A DNA stretch of 37,185 nucleotides. Source: Acidimicrobiia bacterium (lineage in GTDB: Bacteria; Actinomycetota; Acidimicrobiia; Acidimicrobiales; Poriferisodalaceae). Each line of letters starts with the position of its first letter. The stretch's first letter is position 1. The stretch is from positions 1 through 37,185 of the forward strand of contig JAJDTF010000092.1 in the NCBI GenBank assembly GCA_022827265.1, written 5' to 3'. Positions 14,987 to 21,138 of the stretch are shown in pieces. Both the position numbers and the translations under genes were made by a program. The notes beneath the pieces are model-generated. The model saw only the letters and a program-made list of their open reading frames with translations, was not told the origin of the DNA and made no database searches.

Positions 14987-16264
14987 CTACGGCCGCATTG
15001 CGGTGAGCGGCGTTACGCCTACGCCGTCGGCTCTCATGTAGGGCTGCCCCGTGGAGGTGACGACGACGAGCGCGCGTGGGGGGCCGGTCACGCTGGTGTC
15101 CACTTTGGCCCGCAATGCCAGCAATGCCTGGGCAGCTTCCTCGATGGCATGAGGCGCCCCGAGTTTCACCTCGGCCGCGATCCATCGACCGTCGTCGCGC
15201 TCCACTACGGCGTCTACCTCGAGCTTCGCCTTGTCGCGATAATGGAAAACCGTGCTTCTGTTCGCTTGGGCATACACCCGCAGATCGCGCAGCGCCATCG
15301 ACTCGAACAGCAGCCCGAGGGCGGTGCGTTCGTTGAACAGGGCGTCGGCACTGGCCCCGACGGCGGCGGCGGCCAGCGAAGGATCCACCAGATGGTGCTT
15401 GGGGGACGAACGCAGTGTCGTGCGCGACAGCAGCCGGGCCTTCCAAGCAGGCTGGCTCTCGTAGACGAATATCCTGCCCAACGCATCGAGGTAGGAGCTC
15501 ACCGTTTGACGAGCAGCGCTGCCGTCGTCGCCCATGTCCGACGCGAGGGTGGCTTGGCTGGCTTCCGAAGCGCTGTTCCGAGCCAGCGAGGCGAGCAGAC
15601 GGCGCACGCTGCGCGGGCTGTGACGAGAGCCGCTGGCCTTGGGCACATCCACACGGCACACTTCGTCGAGATAGTCGCGGGCGAACGCCTGCGCGTCGCC
15701 CGAAACCATTCCCTGCGTGAGCGGCCACCCGCCCCGCAAGAGCCAATCGATGACCTCTCTGAGCTGGTCCGGCGGGGTGGCAGCGCCGACCGGTGATGGC
15801 CGATACTCCGCTTCGAAATCACCGTCGAGGAGCCTGCTCAAGCTCACCGCTCCCGTCGAGGCACCGCTTTCCCACAGCGACATCGGCCGCATGAGCATGC
15901 GTCCCATCCGCCCGGCACCTGAGTGCCGGATGATGTAGTCGGTGGGCTGTGCCGACGCAGAGAGGATGAATCTGCCGGGCTGCCGCAAGCGGTCGCCGGC
16001 CCGCCTTACTCGGTCCCACAGTCCCGGCACCAGCGGCCATTCGTCGAGCAGCATGGGGTGAGGCCCCTCGAGCAACGGGAGCGTGCCCTGCGCGGCATGG
16101 TCTCGTGCGGTCTCGTCCTCGTCGAACAGCACTTGGCTGGCTGCGAACTGCTGGGCGGTGGTCGTCTTGCCGCATCCGCGTGCTCCCTCCACAAGGACCA
16201 CCGGCGCAGAACGCAGCTTGTCTTCGACCTGGGCATCAACCACCCGAGACATGTAGCCATCCAC
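14987..16264 (-). CDS. AAA ATPase with C-terminal DUF4143 domain
   Basis: A 425-residue protein of the AAA_14/DUF4143 family. From the GTG at 16264, the Walker A motif GARGCGKT spans about residues 27-34 and the Walker B motif PMLLDE is near 70-75. A sensor-like ILSASAQPT follows near 100-108. The C-terminal DUF4143 part ends in a PD-(D/E)xK-like core: KLEVDAVVE (about 348-356), then IAAEVKLG with E365 and K367. The function of the family is not established; ATP-driven nucleic-acid or protein remodelling is assumed, and such genes are common in defence and TA islands. The first codon could also be GTG 16270 or ATG 16252. Three 23-bp-spaced repeats lie upstream and are probably its control region. 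Confidence 0.88.
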   Translation of the reverse strand: MDGYMSRVVDAQVEDKLRSAPVVLVEGARGCGKTTTAQQFAASQVLFDEDETARDHAAQGTLPLLEGPHPMLLDEWPLVPGLWDRVRRAGDRLRQPGRFILSASAQPTDYIIRHSGAGRMGRMLMRPMSLWESGASTGAVSLSRLLDGDFEAEYRPSPVGAATPPDQLREVIDWLLRGGWPLTQGMVSGDAQAFARDYLDEVCRVDVPKASGSRHSPRSVRRLLASLARNSASEASQATLASDMGDDGSAARQTVSSYLDALGRIFVYESQPAWKARLLSRTTLRSSPKHHLVDPSLAAAAVGASADALFNERTALGLLFESMALRDLRVYAQANRSTVFHYRDKAKLEVDAVVERDDGRWIAAEVKLGAPHAIEEAAQALLALRAKVDTSVTGPPRALVVVTSTGQPYMRADGVGVTPLTAMRP

Positions 16265-16272
16265 GAACACGC

Positions 16273-16278
16273 AGAATA
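16273..16278 (-). promoter_or_regulatory. -10 box TATTCT for the AAA/DUF4143 gene
   Basis: TATTCT on the minus strand ends 8 nt before the GTG at 16264, a leaderless arrangement. The iteron array lies 21-80 bp further upstream, where an activator or repressor would act. Confidence 0.5.
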
Positions 16279-16298
16279 ACCAGATGGCAGCCTTGTAC

Positions 16299-16358
16299 CT
16301 AACGATTTGGCATCAGATCATCTAACGGTATGGCACACACCTGCCTAACTAAACGGCA
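16299..16358. repeat. Three iterons with exact 23-bp period
   Basis: CTAACGATTTGGCA (16299), CTAACGGTATGGCA (16322) and CTAACTAAACGGCA (16345) are separated by 9-nt spacers. On the minus strand the consensus is TGCC-N5-GTTAG. The period of 23 bp is close to two helical turns, so a protein could bind all three on one face. The array sits just upstream of the promoter of the AAA/DUF4143 gene. Confidence 0.75.
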
Positions 16359-16418
16359 TTTCTCGACGGCGCTCCACACCCAGTCAGTTCTCCGACCAAC
16401 CAGCCGAGCGGCCATACG

Positions 16419-16485
16419 TCATCTGACACGGAGCGGCTCCGAGTGGATGACGAGGTCGTCGCAAGCGCGCCAGTGTCGCTCGTCT
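16419..16485 (-). pseudogene. Tail fragment duplicated from the 66-residue gene
   Basis: This stretch matches 17076-17142: it encodes RHWRACDDLVIHSEPLRVR and stop, against RRWRTREDLVMPSEPLRVR and stop. It also keeps the overlapping GTG of the following Xre gene (VSDD), after which similarity is lost. It shows that the small-protein/Xre module was once present in tandem. Confidence 0.75.
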
Positions 16486-16530
16486 GACCTGCCCAAGGCT
16501 GCTGGCTTGTCGTGGGATGTGTTGGCGATG

Positions 16531-16740
16531 TCACGAAGGCGGCCAGTCGAAGCGTTCGAGCAGTTCGTGGCCTTCGGAGTGCTTCCACCAGCGCATGTGC
16601 TGCAGGCGTCCGACGACGATGCCGGGGGCTATGCCAACTGACCGGGCGAATCGCACGACATCATCGTTGGTGTGCAACTGGCCTAGCACGGGCTCGTGTT
16701 CACGTGGAATGAGCGCCCGGATGCGAACGCAAGCCCCGTA
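16531..16740 (-). pseudogene. C-terminal remnant of a HigA/ImmA-type protein
   Basis: A minus-strand frame ending VGIAPGIVVGRLQHMRWWKH, then a short tail to the stop at 16531. This is the typical C-terminal end of long HigA-like proteins (Xre domain plus IrrE/ImmA-like peptidase domain). It is in a different frame from the Xre part at 16784-17086, and the peptidase middle with its HExxH motif is missing. The gene has therefore lost most of its body by deletion plus frameshift. Confidence 0.65.
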
Positions 16741-16783
16741 CCGACCCGCTCTCGTTTCACGAGTTCCGGGGCCGGGAGTTCGT

Positions 16784-17086
16784 TCAACCAACCATGTCCT
16801 GCGCCAACCGCTCCCGCTCATCGTGACGCGTGAGATGTGCGCGGTAGTTCAGCTCCAAGTTGTTCCAGAATTCTGCGGGCACCCGGGTGACCTGCTCCAA
16901 GCCCAATGCCGTCTCGATGGTGATCGGCGCCGACCCGTTCGCGATCTCGTCGACCTGCTCGACTGACAGACCGAGCCGGGCAGCGATCTCGAGTTGAGTC
17001 ATCCCCTGCTCGTCCAGCCATTCGACCAACGTCTCGCCCGGTGGATAGACGGTGTCGAGTTCGATCGGCGATGGATCATCGGACAC
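16784..17086 (-). CDS. Xre/HigA-like antitoxin, 3' truncated
   Basis: 100 residues from the GTG at 17086. The helix-turn-helix is clear: YPPGETLVEWLDEQGMTQLE, IAARLGLSVEQVDEIANGSA, then ITIETALGLEQVTRVPAEFW and a short NNLELNYRAHL segment. This is the N-terminal half of HigA-type antitoxins. Full-length relatives either stop near here or continue into an IrrE-like domain. The pieces at 16531-16740 indicate that this one once continued, so the protein now ends prematurely after ERLAQDMVG. DNA binding may survive. The gene overlaps the 66-residue gene by 11 nt, so both are translated from one mRNA. Confidence 0.7.
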   Translation of the reverse strand: MSDDPSPIELDTVYPPGETLVEWLDEQGMTQLEIAARLGLSVEQVDEIANGSAPITIETALGLEQVTRVPAEFWNNLELNYRAHLTRHDERERLAQDMVG

Positions 17087-17276
17087 GGAGCGGCTCCGAG
17101 GGCATGACGAGGTCTTCGCGCGTGCGCCAGCGTCGTGTGTCGGGCTTGATCCCGGCATAGCGGCGCGCCACGCGCTCCGCAGCCTCCTCGCGGATTCGGT
17201 GGGCACGGGTCACCCGCTCGGTGAGGTTCGGTTCATGCTCGCGTTCTTCAGGCACAATCGGCAGAATCTCCGACAT
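17076..17276 (-). CDS. Small 66-residue protein upstream of the Xre gene
   Basis: A 66-residue charged protein, MSEILPIVPEEREHEPNLTE at the start and ending TREDLVMPSEPLRVR. The middle (RVTRAHRIREEAAERVARRY) is a strong amphipathic helix. The ATG at 17276 has an excellent GAAGGAG ribosome site, which is unusual among the leaderless neighbours. I do not recognise a family; it lacks the residues of a HigB ribonuclease, so it is more likely an accessory or antitoxin-side protein. It overlaps the Xre gene by 11 nt. Duplication of its 3' end at 16419-16485 supports that it is a genuine gene with a conserved C-terminus. Confidence 0.6.
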   Translation of the reverse strand: MSEILPIVPEEREHEPNLTERVTRAHRIREEAAERVARRYAGIKPDTRRWRTREDLVMPSEPLRVR

Positions 17277-17481
17277 CGCGACTCCTTCAAGAATGACGGC
17301 ACACATCACAGAAGGCAGCCCTCCTCCCGTGCCCAGCGTATGCAAACCGTGCCACAGACCGGGAACCAGACTCCGCGCCGAGGCTCGCCCGGTTTGTGGG
17401 CAGGTACGGCTCGATCCGCGGCCGAGCAACGGGCATCACTGCTTCGAAGCGCGGCGCGGAATCTGACCGGCCGCATGCGCG

Positions 17482-17487
17482 TACCCT
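17482..17487 (+). promoter_or_regulatory. -10 box TACCCT, leaderless start
   Basis: TACCCT ends 8 nt before the GTG at 17496, with no ribosome site in between. It marks the start of the frameshifted Xre gene. Confidence 0.4.
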
Positions 17488-17495
17488 TGCGAAGC

Positions 17496-18028
17496 GTGGC
17501 TGGCGGATGCCGGGACGCGCACGCGCTCGATCTGGAGGCGCGCACCGATGCCAAGGTGCTCTCGGGGATCGCAGTGCTGCTCGAGGAACTGGCGGTCGGG
17601 CGAGGCCTCGCTTGGTCAGACATCGCACGCTTGTGCTCCGTGTCGGTGTCCGCAATACGCAAGTGGCGCTCAGGCGAGTCGCCAGCGCCGGAACGACGCC
17701 GCTCGCTCGCCTCGCCGCCTTCCTTGATCTGCTTGAGCAGGCCGGGCCCGTAGACGATCCCGCCGGCTGGTTGTTCATGCGCTTGGCGGACGACTACACG
17801 ACCACCGCCGCCGATCTGTACATCGCTGGCAAGGTCGAAGATCTGTTGGAGCACGCTCAGGGCCTCCTCACTCTTCGCGAGATGCTCGACCGCTGGGCCC
17901 CTGAGCGGAGAACCGCTACGCGTTCCGACTGGAAGGCCACAACGAACGCCGACGGCGACCACGTCTTGGCACGTCGGGGCCGACCGGCCCAGAATCGCTG
18001 CTGTGAGCGAACTGCCCGCGCCCGATGA
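17496..18028 (+). pseudogene. Xre-type antitoxin gene broken by a 1-nt deletion
   Basis: The N-terminal part, in the frame of GTG 17496, encodes DAKVLSGIAVLLEELAVGRG, then LAWSDIARLCSVSVSAIRKW and RSGESPAPERR, an Xre-like helix-turn-helix. The natural continuation LARLAAFLDLLEQAGPVDD, DPAGWLFMRLADDYTTTAAD and LYIAGKVEDLLEHAQG is one frame over. A single C appears to be missing near 17701-17703: restoring it gives ERRRLARLAAF without a break. The protein would have been about 175 residues. Whether the loss is a real mutation, a sequencing slip or programmed slippage cannot be decided here. No toxin partner follows; instead fragments of other TA genes do. Confidence 0.7.
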
Positions 18029-18071
18029 ACCGGCCCCAAGCATCAACTCCTTCGAAGCCGAGTCCCGCTGA
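18003..18071 (+). pseudogene. Tail fragment of an RHH antitoxin
   Basis: Encodes SELPAPDEPAPSINSFEAESR and stop, matching the end of the RHH gene at 13072-13326 (FENDPELSINPVEVESR and stop). The DNA-binding part is absent. It overlaps the end of the Xre pseudogene in another frame. Confidence 0.55.
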
Positions 18072-18089
18072 GCAGAGCCGCAGCAGGAG

Positions 18090-18215
18090 CACTGGGGTCG
18101 TCGCGTGATGCCGGATCCGCACGGCGCGCAGCGTAACGGCGACACCGGCCGGCCTGGATGGCGTGAGCTTCGACGAGCCGACGGCTGGGTCAGACTCGTG
18201 TTGACCGCGCCCAAC
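18090..18215 (+). pseudogene. Decayed 3' part of the hypothetical gene at 10525
   Basis: ACTGGGGTCGTCG followed by GTGATGCCGGATCCGCACGG aligns to ACCGGTGTCGTCGAGTGGTA and following bases at about 10933. Further patches match up to the GTCAGACTCGTGTTGACC end, against the GTCAGGCTGCGAGTAGACC of 11088. In the original frame an internal TGA replaces the codon for Glu or Trp, and about 50 nt are missing. It is a relic, not a gene. Confidence 0.5.
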
Positions 18216-18235
18216 TGCTGCTGAGAGCTCGCCCT

Positions 18236-18775
18236 GTGAACAAGCCCGCCAAGCTCTGGACGATCGGCCACTCCAATCACTCAGCGGAGCACTTCCTCGC
18301 GCTGCTCCAGCAGCACGGCATCGAGACAGTTGTAGATGTCCGCTCGCAGCCATACAGCCGCTTCTCACCCCATTTCCGGCAGTCGCGCCTGCGAGAACTG
18401 CTGTCGGGAATCGATATCGGCTACCTGTTCCTGGGAAATGAGCTGGGCGGTCGTCCCAAGGAGCCGGAGCTCTACGACGACGCCGGCAATGTGCTGTACG
18501 ACCGGGTCGCGCGCACCGAACGCTTCGCAGACGGGCTACACGGTTTGATGGCCGCCGCCGCGAGGCAGCAAGTCGCTGCCATGTGCAGCGAAGAAGACCC
18601 GACGCGCTGCCACCGGCGGCTGCTCATCACGCGGGAGTTGCTCAACGCAGACACCCCACCAACGGTGATGCACCTCCGAGGCGACGGCCGCCTCGTCACC
18701 GAAGTCGATTTGGCGAGTGGCCAGCAGGAATCGGGGCGTCAGGAGAGCTTCTTCAACCATGTCGGCTACGAGTAA
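18236..18775 (+). CDS. DUF488-family protein
   Basis: A 179-residue protein with all hallmark motifs of DUF488: LWTIGHSNHSAEHF at the start, VDVRSQPYSRF (33-43), FLGNELGGRP (65-74), and the cysteine block AAMCSEEDPTRCHRRLL with C117 and C125-H126-R127. Conserved Cys, Glu and Arg residues suggest an enzyme, but no reaction is established for the family. It often sits beside DNA-modification or defence genes. The start is a GTG at 18236, five codons ahead of the conserved LWTIGHS. Its stop lies 3 nt from the stop of the convergent glycohydrolase gene, so the two transcripts must terminate inside each other or share a terminator. Confidence 0.9.
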   Translation: MNKPAKLWTIGHSNHSAEHFLALLQQHGIETVVDVRSQPYSRFSPHFRQSRLRELLSGIDIGYLFLGNELGGRPKEPELYDDAGNVLYDRVARTERFADGLHGLMAAAARQQVAAMCSEEDPTRCHRRLLITRELLNADTPPTVMHLRGDGRLVTEVDLASGQQESGRQESFFNHVGYE

Positions 18776-18778
18776 CCG

Positions 18779-20452
18779 TCAGCGACGCAGATCGTCGCGA
18801 AGAGCCGTCACCAAAGCTGCGAGGTCGGCGATCGTTCCATCGCGAGCCACGCGCCGAACGGTGTAGCCGAGGGCGTCGTCTTCGGAGATGTTCTTTCTGG
18901 CGTGATCTATCGCGTCGTCTACGCATACTCCGCGGTCCAGCGGCTTCGGCGACGAACTGCTCGCATCCTTGCGGACAGAGTGCGATTCACGACCAGCTGC
19001 CCTTTGCGGCTTCGCTTGCGGCAGGTCGATCTTGTTTCCTGCGCTGAGTTCCCGCAGACTTGGCCGCCGTTTGATCAGCAGCGATTGACCGAACGTTGTC
19101 TTCACCCATTGCCAGCCGAAGTCATTGCTAGCCGCGCGAGCGATGTCAGCTGCTAACTCCTGCACTGGCCCGAGTCCCTCTACCGCCAAGCCGCCATCGC
19201 TCGTGACGAGCGCATCCGCCTGAGCTCTCGGTGCTGTCCAGGTAAGGACGTCTGGATAGGCATGGGCCACGACCGTCTCACCTCGGTTGAGGGCAGCTAG
19301 ACGGCGCGCTTCGCTCTCCAGATAGTCGCTGTCGAGAGGCATCTCCGGCGGATCGTCGGCGCCTGCGCAGGCACCTCGCAAGGCCCCTGCCATGGTGGCA
19401 ATGGTGTCGGTGTCGGTGCCGACGGCATTCGCTGCCACGACAACCGCCTCATGAACGTCGGATGCGACTGCGGCCACTGCCGCCGCAGCGACGGTCGTGA
19501 GGATCCCGCTTCCTCGTTGGTTGGCATCGGACAAACCCAGACATTCGACGATGCCCTTGTACGCCACATCGGCTTGACTCGCCCTGCCGGAGCAGGCCTT
19601 CGCGTCATCGATGGCCTGGTGCAATTCTCCGATTGCCATCTGCCAGCCGTCGCTGAAGCGCGCATGCGCTGTGTCCTCCCAGCGGCCGACCCAAGCAGAA
19701 CCGAGATTCTGATGAGTCTCGATTAGCGGGAGCGAGACGCCGATCCTGACCGCGATGTGGTGACACTCGTCGGGATCTGGAACTGCGCCATACCTCATGC
19801 AATGGGCGAGAGTCGAGGCGTGGAAGCTCGCACCAACGATGGCGCGAGGGTGCCCGTGCGTGCACACGCTGTCGGCGATCACAGCGGGCAGAAAGTCGTC
19901 TAACAGGTCCTTGGACGCCCATACGTGCGGTTGAACGCGCATGGCAGCACCATTGCCGCCCGCATCAACCCATCCACGAAACGTGTTGGCGTACCACAAC
20001 GCCCGAGGTTTGCCCAAGTTCTTTGCGGCCGCCTTGGAAGCCCGGCCGCCTCCCAAGGAATACGAGGGCCATACCGGAAGCTCGATCCGCGCGAACGTCT
20101 CGACGTCGAATCCGCGGCTGGTCAAGGATCTGCTCACGGCCATTCGAAGCTGAGTGTCGTCCGACCAACAACCGGGTGGAAGCTCGACGTCAGTGCCTTG
20201 CCTGCCGCCGATTCGCCGCCGCCAGGCCATTAGCCGGTCCAATGGCTTGCCATGCGTGCGGCGCTCTAGGCCCTTACGGTCGGTCAGCTCGCTGACGAAC
20301 CCGAGTGCGTCCCCGTAGGCCGCCCACAGCATCGAAGTCCGTATTCGAGATGCCGTCGCGTCTGCTGCGCTTGGGCCGGGAGCCGAAGGTTCTTCGATGG
20401 CGTCGGCGAAGAGCCTCACCTGCCCGCGTTCGGCGTGCGCTGCTTCGGTCAT
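18779..20452 (-). CDS. ADP-ribosylglycohydrolase (ARH/DraG fold) with extra C-terminal region
   Basis: A 557-residue protein; the family core is usually 300-350. The core shows SMLWAAYGDALGF (40-52), the first metal motif WSDDTQL (D98, D99), GGNGAAMRVQP (165-175), CTHGHPRAIVGA (197-208), and the second metal motif VGTDTDTIATMAGAL (D347, D349). All binuclear-Mg residues expected of DraG/ARH enzymes are present, so it should remove ADP-ribose from a target. Residues from about 370 on (YLESEARRLAALNRGETVV, then DFGWQWVKTTFGQSLLIKRR) are not part of the known core. The ATG overlaps the stop of the DarT-like gene by 4 nt (ATGA), so the enzyme is the likely antitoxin or eraser for that transferase. 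A dead duplicate is at 14006-14605. Confidence 0.9.
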   Translation of the reverse strand: MTEAAHAERGQVRLFADAIEEPSAPGPSAADATASRIRTSMLWAAYGDALGFVSELTDRKGLERRTHGKPLDRLMAWRRRIGGRQGTDVELPPGCWSDDTQLRMAVSRSLTSRGFDVETFARIELPVWPSYSLGGGRASKAAAKNLGKPRALWYANTFRGWVDAGGNGAAMRVQPHVWASKDLLDDFLPAVIADSVCTHGHPRAIVGASFHASTLAHCMRYGAVPDPDECHHIAVRIGVSLPLIETHQNLGSAWVGRWEDTAHARFSDGWQMAIGELHQAIDDAKACSGRASQADVAYKGIVECLGLSDANQRGSGILTTVAAAAVAAVASDVHEAVVVAANAVGTDTDTIATMAGALRGACAGADDPPEMPLDSDYLESEARRLAALNRGETVVAHAYPDVLTWTAPRAQADALVTSDGGLAVEGLGPVQELAADIARAASNDFGWQWVKTTFGQSLLIKRRPSLRELSAGNKIDLPQAKPQRAAGRESHSVRKDASSSSPKPLDRGVCVDDAIDHARKNISEDDALGYTVRRVARDGTIADLAALVTALRDDLRR

Positions 20453-21138
20453 CGAAACGCCTCCGGGTCGATCTCAACCCTAGGTTCGTACGAGGAGTGA
20501 GTCAGTGCAGCGACAGCCGCTTCGTAGACATCGTCGACGGGCGTCGAGATCGTGTGCAGGTGGGTTACGGGCAGTTCAAAGGGGTACAGCACCTCCGCCT
20601 GCGGATCGGTGGTGCGATTCGCCGGTTTGCTGTTGCGCTGAGTCACACGTCCGTAGCGGCCAGCAACCTTCGGTGCAAAGAGCCGCTCGAAGCCGGGGAG
20701 ATCGCCCCAACGCAGCGCAGATGGGTAAATGTTGTTCGTCGTGCAGAAGACGACGCCTGGATCGCCGAGGATCTCCGGGCCGAATTCCAAGATCACCCAG
20801 TCTTCCTCTGGACGTCTACGACTCGAGAAGTTGAACATGTGGAGGTTGATGGCCGTTACTGACAGGTTGACGTAGGTATGCCAGCGCTCATCGAGGTGCC
20901 GATCGACGGCATTCGGTTCAAAGACATGCTGCACCAGTTCGTCCACTGGAAGGTCCTGACGGTTCTTCACAGCCTCGCTGTACAGAATCCCCACAAGTCC
21001 CTTGACGGTCGTGAAATGCACGATGCTCGTGATGCCACGCTCGATCGCAGCTTCAACCACTTCCGGGCACCGTGGGGCATCCTGCACCTGCTCGCGCGTC
21101 TGCGGCTCGGCTTCCGGCATCGGCTCGCATGTGCTCAC
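20449..21138 (-). CDS. darT: DarT-like ADP-ribosyltransferase
   Basis: A 229-residue protein of the DarT (DUF4433) type. The NAD-binding lead RGITSIVHFTTVKGLVGIL has H41 in the HF position, followed by EAVKNRQDL with an Arg where DarT binds NAD. The central WHTYVNLSVTAINLHMFNF block, CTTNNIYPSALRWGDLPGFE, and the catalytic DPQAEVLYPFELP motif (E182) follow in family order. DarT enzymes add ADP-ribose to bases of single-stranded DNA, halting replication or blocking phage; the exact base cannot be predicted. The start is a GTG whose GTGA overlaps the helicase stop; an ATG at 21120 is an alternative. The gene after it encodes a glycohydrolase instead of the usual macrodomain DarG. Confidence 0.82.
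   Translation of the reverse strand: MSTCEPMPEAEPQTREQVQDAPRCPEVVEAAIERGITSIVHFTTVKGLVGILYSEAVKNRQDLPVDELVQHVFEPNAVDRHLDERWHTYVNLSVTAINLHMFNFSSRRRPEEDWVILEFGPEILGDPGVVFCTTNNIYPSALRWGDLPGFERLFAPKVAGRYGRVTQRNSKPANRTTDPQAEVLYPFELPVTHLHTISTPVDDVYEAAVAALTHSSYEPRVEIDPEAFR

Noticed and set aside
14808-15746. 312-residue minus-strand frame
   Set aside because: Off-frame shadow of the AAA/DUF4143 gene that runs into the PP2C relic; Arg/Gly-rich without motifs.
16299-16358. Three spaced repeats as a CRISPR array
   Set aside because: Repeats are 14 bp, imperfect, with 9-nt spacers; far too short for CRISPR and better explained as protein-binding iterons.
13774-18235. Insertion sequence or prophage as the cause of the mosaic
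   Set aside because: No transposase, integrase, terminal inverted repeats or phage structural gene could be found in this stretch.
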